The notes under the pieces are model-generated. The model was not told the DNA's origin. It made no database searches and worked only from the letters and a program-made list of their open reading frames with translations. A stretch of 64,000 nt of DNA from Coriaria nepalensis. Taxonomy: Eukaryota; Streptophyta; Magnoliopsida; Cucurbitales; Coriariaceae. Positions 34,529-46,228 of the stretch are shown piece after piece. Location of the stretch: the NCBI GenBank assembly GCA_027186245.1, contig CP114483.1, positions 2,738,001 through 2,802,000 on the forward strand, given 5' to 3'. The translations under genes were made by a program, and so were the position numbers. Within the stretch, counting starts at the first letter, position 1. Every line of letters starts with the position of its first letter.

Positions 34529-35059
34529 TTTTTCCCCCTTTCAAGTTCGTACCTAGATTTCTATGTATAGTCAACGATCGGGGTTTTTTTTTTCACCTTA
34601 TACTAGACGTAATTGACTTGTTCTTATATGGGGCCCTCTCTACTTCTACCTTGATTAAGAGAGAGACATATATAAAATTGAAGTCATGATGTTTAAAGGC
34701 CAGGAAAAGAAGATAATATTAATGAACCAGGAACTGTTCATGGATGCAGGCCGGCCATTTATATTTTAGTAGGAATTAAAGCGTGTAAAACTTGCAGAAG
34801 ATTATATTAATGAACCCCAAAAACTGTTCCTACTACTCTTCCCTTTAAGGTGATCATGAGGAGATAGAAAGAGAAAAATCTAACAACAAAAAAGGCTCCA
34901 CCTTTTACAATCCGACTATGGAAACTAACAATAACATGCATGCCTTTTGAAGAAAGAGGGACGGTACCTTCCCTATGAAACGGTGCATTTAACATATCAA
35001 ATTAATCAGTCATCACTCCTTTTTTTTTTTTTAAACCCTGAACCCAAACCCAGAAATAA
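34529..35059. other. Intergenic within the peptide cluster
   Basis: No gene. 34551-34650 (upstream of copy 3) resembles 35168-35272 (upstream of copy 5); both contain gtacctagatttctat and cgtaattgactt. 34825-34995 is the partner of 31683-31820. Confidence 0.6.
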
Positions 35060-35149
35060 CTAAGTATTAATGGAGGGATATGTTACGAGCATTAACAAAG
35101 CAAACAAGAGCACCATTACACCAATTGAGCAATGCTTCTTTACAGCCAT
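35060..35149 (-). pseudogene. Small secreted-peptide precursor, copy 5, truncated
   Basis: Only the signal-peptide part remains: MAVKKHCSIGVMVLLFALLM followed by LVTYPSINT and a stop at 35060-35062. It is closest to copy 3. No exon 2 is seen downstream of the break. Confidence 0.75.
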
Positions 35150-35430
35150 TTATTTTCCCTTTTCAACTTGGTACCTAGATTTCTATTTATATATATTCAA
35201 CGTCGATTATGTTTGTTTCCACCTTATACTACACGTAATTGACTTACTTGCTCTTAAATGGGCACTCTCTACTTGCATCACTCTCATCACATGAGAGATA
35301 GGTTATATAAGAGTGACTTATATATGTGGTTTAACGGCGTGGGGATTTGATATCCCACCTAACCATATACCAATATACCATATTCATACAAAAATTCCTA
35401 CAGGATTAATATCTTCACGATCGAAGTCAT

Positions 35431-35755
35431 GCCATAAACTTGCTTGCACGTGTTGAGAAATTCCTGGTTAGAAGGTCTAAAGCTAATTAACACGACGAGA
35501 TTATACTTCTCAAGGAAGAAAGAAAAGTAAAAGGTGAGAAGTTTATTTCATGTTCAACAACTCCTATATTGGCCCACATGCTTTCTATATCAGCTTGTTC
35601 TACAATCAAAACTATGAGAGAGAGAGAGGAGAGAGAGAGAGGATGGCTTTTATTTCTCTAGGAAGAAAGAAAAGTATAAGGTGAAGGTTTCTTTCATGTT
35701 CAAGTACTTCCACATTGGCCCGCATCTTTTAGCTCAGCCAGTTCTACAATCAAGA
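35431..35755. repeat. Arm B of the inverted repeat plus a direct repeat copy
   Basis: 35431-35620 is the inverted partner of 32895-33090. Its second half (ggaagaaagaaaagtaaaag through ttctacaatcaa) is repeated in direct orientation at 35655-35755. A GA-rich tract separates the two. Confidence 0.75.
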
Positions 35756-36008
35756 GAGAGATGATGGTTTAACAAGCATACATTCCATTAATGGGTATAG
35801 CTGGCTGTCCTGTTCCTCCACTACTACCAATATTATACAAGAAAAGAAAGCAAATTCTCAAATTTACATGCTTTCCTACTACTTCCTTTTAATGTAGAAG
35901 GTGTTGAGGGGATGGGGAGAAAAAACTAGTAACAAAAAAAAAGCTCCACCTTTTACAATCAACTATGGTAGCACCCGAACCAGTGTGTATGATATTCTAT
36001 CAGAAGAT

Positions 36009-38460
36009 TCAGTTTAACCTATTGTAAGAAGGAGAAGAAGATTCGCCCAAAGAAACAGCGGCCAGAGAAGAAACCCAAACACGGGCATTCATCGCTCCCT
36101 CTCGGAGGTTCCTGATCTTGCATCTTTTCAGTTTAGCCCAAACTCCACTCACATCCACCATGTGAAGGGCCCGTCCCATTATCTGGCTTCTTTCCCCAAC
36201 TACCTCCAAGTTAAAGTGAGGAAGAACATAGGAGACCCAGAAGAATCTCAGTTTAGATGATACCACTGAAAATATGATCAACATAGCCTTTAAGCAGAGG
36301 AACAATATTGAGAATACCAAATATGGCTCCTTTCTCAATATCTCATTTAGTGGCAGAGTATTCATTTGTTGAAATATCGAACCTTCACCAGCTTTGTACC
36401 CCATTCTTTGATTACTGTTAGATTCATGATGTTGAACTGGTTCAAAACCTGAAATCAAACACAAAACAAAGGTAAGTATTGACATTCAATATCAATAAAT
36501 TTTTTGTTTTATAAGCAGAAGAGAGCCTTCCTTGCCTGTCGTTTTCTCGTAAAATTGAACGAGGGAAGGTAGCCTTTTCGCACCATGATATTGCATGCTT
36601 GATGTCTGGTTAACTAATAATATAGATGGGAAGCTATGGATCCTGTATATTGAGAGAGCGCTGAAATAGAACATTTTAATATATAGCCTCCATTAGTCAT
36701 TGATATCATTTCCTACTTATTGCCTTGGCTCCATTAGAAGTAGCCCCAAAAAAATAAAAATAAAAAGCTAATTTTTATTGACATCAGAGCTGATACAGCA
36801 ACTGAAAATTAGCAGGTTCATACCTAGGCAAGGCTGAAGATTGCTCAATCATCAGGTGTTCAATTTGAGGAAACATGAAACTGAGGGCTTCAAATGTGGG
36901 TTCCATATTGCTTGAAAATGGGCACCAAGAAGCATAAAAAAATATAGACTTATATCCAACCATCTTATCCAAACGCAAAGCTCTGTCAATGAAGTTTCCA
37001 TCCACCTAGAATATCACAAGAAGACAAAAAATAAGATCTGTGAAATAAGGAAAATCAACAGCTTACTAAGAATAATTAGATACTCATTTTTTATTCGGGC
37101 CAATTAAGATACGACTTCATCAGTTAATTATCTTGATTATGGGAGGAGAACTTAACTGAGATAACAAAATGGAGCCATAAGAATATGGGAACTAGTGGTG
37201 CATTTTTATTAACAGAAAATGGCGCATGCAATTCACCTGCCCCTTCTTTAATCTGCTTTGACCCTCTCTCACAAAATTTGAATTCCCTCACTCCTTATTC
37301 TGTACTGGTCTTTATTTCTTCATCTAACCTAACAAGGGTGGAAAAAGTTCTCTTTCTTACTTCATGTGCATTTGGTTAAGTCATTGAAATTCTAGGACGG
37401 GATCTCTATTTTGGCCCACCAAATCCAACTACAATACCCTTATCAGGATCCACATAATCTTACTACATCCTACTTTACTCTAACTCCAGCTCAATCGCTT
37501 AAACTAGAGTATTTTCTAGTTTATGGGAAAAGAAAACCCAATCTGGTTGGTATATTTGGATCAGAAACAAAGGTTAAACCCATGCCACCATAATCAAGTT
37601 TAACGTCTGTTGTTTGAACCCTTTCCCTCCTCCATATGAGATATGACAAATTTTCATAAAACCAATAAATATAAGCCAAATGAACTAGCTTCGTGTTTTT
37701 CAACCCATCATACAGAAGTTTGTGATCCTTATCCTACAACAATTCAGTAACTTTACCATTTCCTTGTGTTCAGCCCATATAGCCTCAAGATCTTGTTTGT
37801 CCATCAACTTCTTCTATAACTTCAGTCCCTCTTCAAAACTTTTTTTTCTTTTCCATAGAAAAACTGGTCAACAAAATTATAATTGCACTCATGCTTTTCA
37901 AACTTGTCTAGATGAATGAGGAATAAAGTTCAAACCCAAAATACCATCACTTACCCAAAAAAGTGAACTTTTGACATTTATTCTAATGCTTCTAGAGTAA
38001 AAATTTAAACGTCCCAATCGTTTATCAACACACCAAACAGAAGACTCGGTGAATAGAAAAAATAAAAAATAAAAATAAAAATGAAACCCCTAAAAGATTG
38101 AATCTTCCACCTATCATCAGAAGTAAAATCCTCTGAATTTCCCAGAAGAAGAAGCAATAAACCGTAAGAATCAAGCTGATCGAATAAACTATCTAGAACC
38201 AATTAAATCCACAATAAGAAAATTAAAGGAAACGAATTATAAATCGAATTACAGAAGAAAAAATATTAGACAATATAAAACTAAAAAGAAAATGGAAGGG
38301 GGCGTACCTGAAGAGGTGGATTGATGGAGAGTGCCGATGAGCATTGAGATTGCAAAGCATAGAGGAACAGATTCGATTCCTTAGGGCAAAAAGAAGACGG
38401 AGACACAAACCGAAGAAAATACAAGGCAGCCACATAGATATATAGAAGACGAACCGCCAT
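36009..38460 (-). CDS. APRL: 5'-adenylylsulfate reductase-like (APRL) thioredoxin-fold protein, 299 aa
   Basis: Exons 38308-38460, 36824-37005, 36536-36660 and 36009-36448, 900 nt in frame. The N-terminus is a signal peptide (MAVRLLYIYVAALYFLRF). The thioredoxin-like domain has KSIFFYASWCPFSSNMEPTF, with the single-cysteine WCPFS in place of a CxxC, and HSFPSILLVNQTSSMQYHG. A membrane helix follows in exon 4 (YLVFSILFLCLKAMLIIFSV), then a basic tail. This matches plant APR-like proteins (APRL4/5/7 type), which lack the reductase domain of true APS reductases and have an unclear role in the secretory pathway. Intron 3 begins with GC rather than GT (exon ...ACAG|GCAAGG). The long first intron holds no other gene. 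Confidence 0.9.
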
Positions 38461-38480
38461 AGATGATACAGTCAAAGAAA

Positions 38481-38516
38481 AAGAAGAAGAAGAAGAAGAA
38501 GAAGAAGAAGAAGAAG
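38481..38516. repeat. (AAG)12 microsatellite in the APRL 5' leader
   Basis: Twelve AAG units just upstream of the APRL start codon, read as CTT repeats in the transcript. Confidence 0.9.
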
Positions 38517-38519
38517 GGG

Positions 38520-39768
38520 AAGGGTGGCACACAGGGAGAACAGATTACGGAAGCAGGGACAAGATCGGAAGAAAAAAAAAATGATGGGGGAAGAAGATCC
38601 TCTTCTGTTCCTGATTTCTTCTTCCCTGTTTTTAGGAAGCAGCCAGTAACAAATAGATAGATCCTGTTTGGGTATGAGATTGTGTTGCTCTCGATCGGGG
38701 TAGGAATTGGTTTGGTGTCAAACCTCAAATGGTCCAAACAATACACCAAACCGCCTTTCCAGCCACTATTCTTCTTGTTCATGGCCCCCACCGTTACAAA
38801 TAATTACATTTCTTCTTAACTATATTTTATTCACTTTCACTTTTAATTTTTATATTACTTATGGGCTTTTTTCATTGAAAAGAAAATTAGTGATCAAACC
38901 CAAAGTTTCAAAAAACCTAAAATTTTATTATATAAATTATAATTTAATAAATAAAATCATATTATATATATATATATTAATTATAATTATAATTATATCA
39001 TATAATATGTTATTATTATTTATCAGATATAAAAATTAATACAAAATTTATGGTTTTATACATAATTTGAAAGATAATAATGAATGGGGGAGAGTGCTTG
39101 TCATGTTTTATACACTGCATATACTTATTGCATATTATACATTAATTAATATATATATATATATTATTTTATTATAAAAGAATTTTGTGAATTGGAAGCA
39201 TGCACGTTCGTTGCTTCTCAAATATTTTGATATAAAAATAAATTCATATCTTATATATTATTTATTATTAAATTATATATAAAATAAATATATGATTCAT
39301 ATATTTATATAAAAATTTATCATCATTAAAAAATATAAATTAAAAATCATTTCAAAATGAAAGAAGGGTGGTGGGGGAGAGATCACAGGGAGAGGACCGT
39401 TGGCGCCAGCTGTACAGCACCGAAGAACAAGAAGAAATTTAAAAAAAAAAATATATATAAAAAATAAAAAAAAGGTTGTAAGAAAGAAAACACAGTCTGT
39501 CAGAAAACAAACGCCAAACGGTACTTAGAAATTATGAGGTAGCCATGTGCACGTTTTTCGGCCTTCTTTTCTTCTGGACCCATTATTTTTTAACGGTCTC
39601 TTTACCCTCTACACCTCCCCTCTATATATCACCACTCTCCATTGCCTTCTCTCTCAACCTGCTCTCCTCTCTCGCCATAAATTCTCTCTCTCTCTCGAGC
39701 TACTCAAGATTTTCCCAGAAAATAGTCTTTATTATTATTTTTTTTTTCCCGAGAGAGAATTTTAAAAA
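38520..39768. other. Intergenic between divergent APRL and AG-peptide genes
   Basis: 38830-39350 is extremely AT-rich. The AG-peptide promoter has ctatatatcacc near 39622 and a CT-rich leader at about 39640-39710. No other gene is seen. Confidence 0.5.
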
Positions 39769-39960
39769 ATGGAGGCTTTGAAGATGAGAGTTTACGTCTT
39801 CTTGATGATTGCTTTGATGGCTGTCTCTACCGTTCAAAATGTCGACGCACATGATGGCGCACATGATGCTCCGGCCCCGGCACCTGCATCTGACGGCGCC
39901 GTGTTCGTGCCGGCTGTGTTTGCTTCCTTCATTGGTCTCGCAGTTGGGCTTTTATTTTAG
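39769..39960 (+). CDS. Arabinogalactan peptide (AGP12/13/14 type), 63 aa
   Basis: Single exon. The layout is that of AG peptides: a signal peptide (MRVYVFLMIALMAVSTVQNV), a very short mature core with the Hyp-type motif APAPAPASDG, and a hydrophobic C-terminal GPI-anchor signal (FVPAVFASFIGLAVGLLF). The start MEALKM and the SD.A.FVPA.FAS ending resemble Arabidopsis AGP12, AGP13 and AGP14. The mature peptide would be 10-15 residues, hydroxylated, O-glycosylated with arabinogalactan, and GPI-anchored at the cell surface. AGP14 relatives affect root-hair growth. The DAHDGAHDAP stretch before the core is slightly longer than usual. Confidence 0.92.
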   Translation: MEALKMRVYVFLMIALMAVSTVQNVDAHDGAHDAPAPAPASDGAVFVPAVFASFIGLAVGLLF

Positions 39961-41600
39961 ATGGATCATGGGCCGGCGGCCCTTTTTTCTTTTTGGGCTG
40001 AAAAGAGGTTTTAATTAATTACCATTTGTGTTTTTCTTTTCTGCGACACACAATTTTATAATGTATTAATTATGGTTTGTTGATTATTGTGTAATTTACT
40101 TTTCACATGTTTGATTGGGATTCATTTGGTGGGTAATTAATATTTTTATTAAATAATATTTAAATATTATATAATATTAGGATAATGATATATCGATTAA
40201 AATTAAATAAATTTTAAATAAAATAAAATAATTGATAATTATTCTGATTCATTATTTAAGTGATTTAGATAATTTTTTATTTTATTTTATTTTATTTTAT
40301 TTAAAATTTATGTAACTTAATTCACGTACTATATTTCTATAATATTATACTAATAATATCTTCTTGTGAAGATGTCACAAATTCATACATAGTTTTGAAT
40401 TAATCCCACAAAGTTACAAAAAAATCAATGAACATACAAATCCTAAGAAGTATCTGAAACGCAAGTATTGGACTTGATTGAGTAACATATTAGCTGGTAT
40501 TATTGATGATGATGGTCTCATGGGTGGGGAAGCATCAAGGGCTGGTTTATATCTAGTCTTGTTTGATGAAGTTTGATAAGAGTAGTAGTAGTAGTATGAG
40601 CACTTTTGAAGGCAGGAATTATTGGATGGAAATTGAAACATAAAGGAACACAAGTAACCCTAACTAATAACATACCGATCCTTAACCCCTCCATTAATCT
40701 AGATTTACAATCAAATCCACACATGGTGACTGAGATTGGGCCTATATGATACATATTTCTTGGGTTGGGTGGTTTTTGAGGAATTTGAGGGCCCAAATTA
40801 AGGAATTTGGTTTTTGCATATCTTAAACCACATAAAAGGGAACTCATTGTTGTTGTATTGTTTCTGATTTCTTCTTCATATATAAATCAAATCTGTTTCT
40901 ATCATTTTTCTTTATGCATTCGTTCTCCGTAAATCCTCGATTGGAAATTGTTAGGTTTAGTGTAGATTGACATGCTGCCATCCTTTCACACTTGGGACCA
41001 ACATGTCTCATCTTTAGGAGATTCAACACGAAATCCCATTCGGCATTTCGGCCGGCAAATATCAGATCGGCCTAAAACCGGGAACTGGGTGATTAATTTG
41101 GAATTTCGACCCCCAGTGTACGACCCTTATTTGATCATGTTTTTTCCTTTTCTTCTTCTCTACATCCCTTATTCATTTGACATTCAGTTTTGACTTTAAA
41201 AAATGGATACAGAGGAGGGCAATAGGGTAATAATTTCTCAACTATACAAGAAAATCAGGGATTGAGTTGCGATTCAGTTCTGAATGCCTGTATCGCAGTT
41301 AGTATTTTGGCCTTATTTACGGCCAGACCTCTCCACTAGGGCACCAATCGTAATTTTTAAAAGATAAGAGGCAATAACTATAATTCTTCAAAAATATAGG
41401 GATGTATCTGCAATTTAATTTGGGATAAATATGATAGGGGGTAAAAGAGAGGGAGAGGAAAAGGGCGGAGGAAGATACAGAAAGAAGAAAGCTCGGGAGA
41501 TAGAGAGGAAAGAAAAAAAAAAAAAAAAAAACCACAGTAGGGAGCTGCGCAGGGAGTATAACCAAAAGCAATCGAACAAACCAAGAACAAAGCTCTCTTC
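39961..41600. other. Intergenic, no supported gene
   Basis: AT-rich 3' flank to about 40400, then unique sequence whose open frames show no domain. Purine-rich tracts at about 41436-41530 probably belong to the promoter or leader of the DUF1639 gene. Confidence 0.5.
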
Positions 41601-41757
41601 TTTCTCGAGAACGATTCGAAGAAGACGGAGTACATAGAAAAACAGAGCATCAGGGTGGAGGAAAGAAGAAGATTTGGAGTTCTTAAGTTTTTGAGGAGGA
41701 GGATATCTCTGCTTTTTCCCCCATTTGTTGTTAGAAACACTTTTCTACTTTTCTCAG

Positions 41758-42120
41758 GTTCGTTAATGGAAGTCTTCTTCTTTTCTCATCCCCTCTTCTT
41801 CATTTCTCTCTTCTCTCTCTGTTCTGAGGTTCTTAAGTCATAGATCTTGGCTTTTGGAGCTTCATTTCATGTTTTATCTGTCAGATTTTTCGTGATTACG
41901 TCTCTCTACGAAAAACTCATTTTTTGACCTGATTTATCTTCCCTCCCCTATATTTCCGATTCTCGCTTCTGGTTCTTGTAATATCGAACAAAAGGATTGC
42001 ATCATGTCAAAGCTCCATTTTGTAAAGATTTTATTTTATATTTTCATGTTAAATTTCACAACTTTTTCTTTCTCTTCTGGGTTCATAAGAAATGTATTTT
42101 TTTTTCTTTCTTTTGAACAG
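41758..42120 (+). other. 5' UTR intron of the DUF1639 gene
   Basis: Donor ctcag|gttcg at 41757/41758 and a polypyrimidine-AG acceptor (ctttcttttgaacag) ending at 42120, one base before the start codon. Leader introns of this kind often raise expression in plants. Inferred from splice motifs only. Confidence 0.6.
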
Positions 42121-42121
42121 G

Positions 42122-43098
42122 ATGGAAACAGAGGAGAGGAATGAGCGAGCTTGTAATAAACCATCAGAACAAGAATTCATCTTACAGTGGGGGAACAAGA
42201 AGAGACTTCGATGTGTAAGAGTCAAAGACCCACAAATCTCTGAGCGTTTAAGTGGCGGCCTCCGAAGGAAAATCTCATCTCGGATCGATCGATTTGTAGT
42301 CACTTCTTCCCAGAAAGATTCCTTCCCTCTTCAATCCAATCGCTTCACCAGGTAAAAAAAGAAAACCCAAATTTCTCAGTATAATCGGATCACGAGATCT
42401 AAATTCCCCCCCCCCCCCCCCCCCTTTTGATTTTCGTCTGATTCATTGGTGACAGGAATTCAGAGGGGGCTGCTACGATGCGATCAGGTGCAGGGACTAA
42501 TAATGGGGAGAACAGGAAATCCGCATCGCCTGAGAAGGAAGATAGGTACTATACGACGAGAGGGTCTATAGGTGTTGATGAAAACGGAAAGGTTTCATTA
42601 GACGGCCATAATCATAAAAGTATAAAGGGGGAGGAGAGAAGCTTTGTTTGGCCGAAATTGTATATCACTCTGTCAAGCAAGGAGAAGGAGGAGGATTTCA
42701 TGGCTATGAAGGGCTGTAAGCTTCCTCAGAGGCCTAAAAAGAGGGCCAAAATCATCCAGAAAAGCTTGCTTGTAAGTCTTCATCTCTTCTTTCCAATTGG
42801 GGTTGTTTCTTTTTTTTTCCCCTTTTTTTTTTTTAATGGGGTTGTTGATTTTGTCTGGTATGTTTTTTGGTGGGTGTTTAGTTGGTGAGTCCAGGTGCAT
42901 GGCTTACTGATATGTGCCAAGAAAGATATGAAGTTAGGGAGAAGAAGAGTTCTAAGAAGGTAACTTTTTTTTTTCTTAATTGGATCTGAATTTTGATATG
43001 ATCATTTGGGTGTTTGTTTTGATTGAAATTGATTTTTTGTGATGCAGAGGCCGAGAGGATTGAAGGCTATGGGAAGCTTTGAAAGTGATTCGGAATGA
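42122..43098 (+). CDS. DUF1639 family protein, 224 aa, 4 coding exons
   Basis: Exons 42122-42351, 42456-42771, 42882-42959 and 43048-43098, in phase. The conserved C-terminal DUF1639 core is intact: WPKLYITLSSKEKEEDFMAM, KGCKLPQRPKKRAKIIQKSL, LLVSPGAWLTDMCQERYEVR and EKKSSKKRPRGLKAMGSF. The N-terminal half is basic and poorly conserved (FILQWGNKKRLRCVRVKD). DUF1639 proteins are plant-specific; no biochemical role is established, and the basic PKKRAK run could direct nuclear entry. The gene carries a 19-C homopolymer in its first coding intron and a 16-G homopolymer in its 3' UTR. Confidence 0.93.
42406..42424. repeat. C19 homopolymer in a DUF1639 intron
   Basis: Nineteen consecutive C on the coding strand, about 31 bases upstream of the exon 3 acceptor. 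Confidence 0.9.
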
Positions 43099-43257
43099 TG
43101 AGTAGGGGGAGAAGATGCACTAGACAGCACCAGGCTCATGCTTTGATTAAGAAGGGAAAGACAAAGACGGATAGAAGGGGGATTGTATTTTTCTCTTGTG
43201 AAAGTAAGAAGGTGAGAAAAAAAGAAGAATTTGGACGGCTTTCAGCTTTTGTTAGAT

Positions 43258-43273
43258 GGGGGGGGGGGGGGGG
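43258..43273. repeat. G16 homopolymer in the DUF1639 3' UTR
   Basis: Sixteen consecutive G on the coding strand about 160 bases after the stop codon. It is complementary to the intronic C19 and able to form G-quadruplexes. Confidence 0.9.
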
Positions 43274-43683
43274 ATAAGCGTTATCATCCTTTGTTGTTGA
43301 ATTTATTTTTTTTTCCCTGTATTGTATTGTATTGTATAGAAGTTATTATAAAATGAAAAATATGACGTATGCCCTAGCCAAAGTAATCATAGTCATGCCA
43401 TCTATCTATTTATCTATGTCAACGGATACGATGAAAATGAGGGCGTCCAAAAGCGGAAATTTTGCCTTAAAAACTGCAATTTTATTTGTACATAAATAAT
43501 TGGTCCTTATATAACAAGCAACGGGGGGCAATTTTATACTTCACATATCTATAAAAGGAGAGGATCTTCATATTTCAGGTAATGAATTTAAAGATTTTTT
43601 CCAGTGACATGACCTCTTTCTCCTTCTTCTTCTCCTTCACCTTCTCCTTCACCTTCTCCTTCACCTTGTTCTTCCACAGAAAA

Positions 43684-46228
43684 TCAGTGAACTTGAGACC
43701 TTGCAACTTGAAGCATTTCCACTACAAGGGTCTTGACATCCCTGTGGTTAGGAGAAACAAAATTGCTTTGTGAGAATAAAAGAAGTAATTGAAAACCAAA
43801 CTGCGTTCTTCTTTCTGAACATGTATATAAAACTCGATGTTGGAGTTTTCTATAGGTTAGAAGAACTGAGTTCATATTCCAAATTTACTTATAGTAGGAG
43901 ATTCTACAAAAGTGAGCTCTATGAGTATAATAACCCCACGGAATGATTCAAAAAATGGCAGAGTGAAGGGGATACGTCTCAGTGTAGATATCAAATAAGA
44001 ATAAAAAGGTGATAAATGGAATAAATTGACCCACTTCCTATCTTCTGCGCGTCTTGGAAAAGGGACTCGAAGCTTGACAGTGTTGCCGTTATAAACAGCC
44101 TACATAAAGCAATAGTTAAGGGCACAAAAAAGTCGGATCCTTTTTGTAACAATTAGGAAATCTAAACACAGATGACATTACCTTAACATTGAATCCAAGA
44201 CTATCCAAATCCTGCATCAAAGCAGAGTCCACCTGCGGAAATATGCAAAGAAAGTCCTCGTATAATTGTTGACTGGAAAGAGAAGAAAAGAAGATGAAAA
44301 AGCGCTGTATGATCTGGAAAACATGAGTGTGTGTCCACATTTTGCTATGTACTATTGTTAACACATCCATGTATTTTATTAATCAAATTGCAATAATCTC
44401 CAATTTTCCATCTAAAGTATAAGGTGCAGAAGTTTTCTGTTGTCTAAATCTCCTCATAGAACTCATAACCAAACAGACTAACAAAACAAGGATATATCTC
44501 TTCCTGATCCACATAGTAAGACAATGCCCAAGAGATTTCGATTTACCGGAATTGACGTCCAGTGTCGAACAATATCCCTTGTATCCTCAGCATGATCTCT
44601 ATTCATATGAGACTGAAAGACAGCGCAACTTCACTTATAACATCAGGCAAGGGATTTGTGATAAAATGGAGTAAATTGAGGACATATGGGATATGATGTT
44701 AAACCAAATTCCTTACAGCAACAGGCTTTGTAAATTGAGCTATTGGATCAACTTTTCCTGCTCTGTATTCCTCTTCACTGAACTCTGGAGGAGAACTAAA
44801 GGAGTTATTGCAACAAAATAAAGGGAAAGATTGTAAATAGTATACAGCATACATATTGGAGGGTATAATTGTAACTATATGTACCTCCTGATCCTAGCAA
44901 ACCTGTTGCAACTCCTGATACATAGCGCATGACTTTTGGTTTGATGCGTAGAAAATGGAAGTCACCAAAGTCAACCTTCAGATTATTGAATATTTGTTTT
45001 AGTCTCACACTCTCATAAGTAAACAAGAAACTTGGAATCAAATAGAGCATCGACTTAAAGACTTTAAGTTACCCAAAATGCATTCGGAAGCTTCGCCAAA
45101 TATGCCGTACGGATGGCTGCTCTATCTTCTTCAGGAACCTGAATTATGGAGAAGCTTATAAACTTACAGATATAGCAGCAGATATGTCCCCATATTTGAA
45201 CTTAATCAACCTAGTAACAGATTTGGAGAGAAATATAACTTACAGATATAGCATCCCCATGGATGGTAATCACTAAATCAGTCCTATCCTCAGGATCTCT
45301 TGTCACAAGCAACGAGCATTTAGGGTTATTTGCTAAGTCCTGCAGATAATAGATGGATTAAGCTTACACTAGACTAGTCAAAAGCTGCTGGAATATAAAA
45401 TTAATTCATCACCTCACAAAATTCCCAATTATGAATATGTATATGGGAAATGGACACACCTTTGTATGAACTGCCAGGGTGCTGACCGCTAATATTGGAG
45501 ACCCATCAGCATCACACGCAAAGTCAAGCATTGATCCAGACGGATAACCCTCATGATCCTGCACAAGAAAGGCGATCCGAATAAGATTGAAACGGGGCAT
45601 ATAACAGAAATCATTTGTAGAAAGTAGTATTTTTCTAGGTTCAGAACTCGGTCAAGCTTTTAACATGAAAGGAGTAAAGATAATTGTACACACTTTACAG
45701 ACTCATGCATTCGTTTCATTCATTCCTTTTTATCAAAAGCAAATTGTCTTATCATATGAAAATGTAAATCAAATTGCATAGTAGTAGTATAGTAATTTTT
45801 GAAATTGATATTTCGCTAATGTTGTGATTAGTATTCAGCAAAACCTGGGAAAAGGTAGATAGCATTCCACGAGTGCTCTGATCAAGCACAGTTCTAATCT
45901 CCTCTAATGGAGGAAGCCGAGCAGCTTTTTCCTGCAGTAGCAGAAACAGTGATTTTCTCTTCTTTTTCTGCATTAAAGTTAGTATTCAATCTATTTTCTG
46001 GATTTTCTTCTGTTATTCTGTTCTTCTAAAATATAATCGAACCTGGTGAGCTTGAATCAGCTGAAAGATACCGGCATCATCCAGGGAGGGCGCTGTCTGA
46101 TCGAGCAAAAAGAACAATACAAATACAAATTCAAATACCATATCATCCATATTTTCTCGGTAACCAAACAGAGTGTCGAAAGTGGAAAGCTGGAGTACCT
46201 GAGGAACTGACTGAGTAGAAGCAGCCAT
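43684..46228 (-). CDS. PNPOx-like FMN-binding split-barrel protein with DUF2470 domain, 276 aa
   Basis: Twelve exons: 46199-46228, 46043-46096, 45845-45931, 45460-45558, 45244-45339, 45073-45138, 44885-44975, 44717-44784, 44547-44612, 44182-44232, 44035-44099, 43684-43741; 831 nt in frame. The split barrel holds PPLEEIRTVLDQSTRGMLST, GYPSGSMLDFACDADGSPIL, NPKCSLLVTRDPEDRTDL and RYVSGVATGLLGSG. The DUF2470 part has VASHMNRDHAEDTRDIV, LGFNVKAVYNGNTVKLRVPF and ends LVVEMLQVARSQVH. This is the plant pyridoxamine-5'-phosphate-oxidase-related/HugZ-like family; relatives are mostly plastidic, with no proven substrate. The ATG-initiated N-terminus (MAASTQSVPQTAP) is short. The open frame continues upstream without a stop for 28 codons, Ser-rich like a transit peptide but lacking an ATG. 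The exon 2 acceptor (46096) was chosen by phase. Confidence 0.88.

Noticed and set aside
38463..38660. Plus-strand poly-Lys frame over the AAG repeat
   Set aside because: Produced by the (AAG)12 microsatellite in the leader of the APRL gene on the other strand.
40518..40847. Minus-strand 109-codon frame as a gene
   Set aside because: No domain, biased composition and no neighbouring exons; likely chance.
43095..43277. Basic 60-codon plus-strand frame after the DUF1639 stop
   Set aside because: Lies in the 3' UTR, overlaps the stop region and ends in the G homopolymer; no sign of translation.
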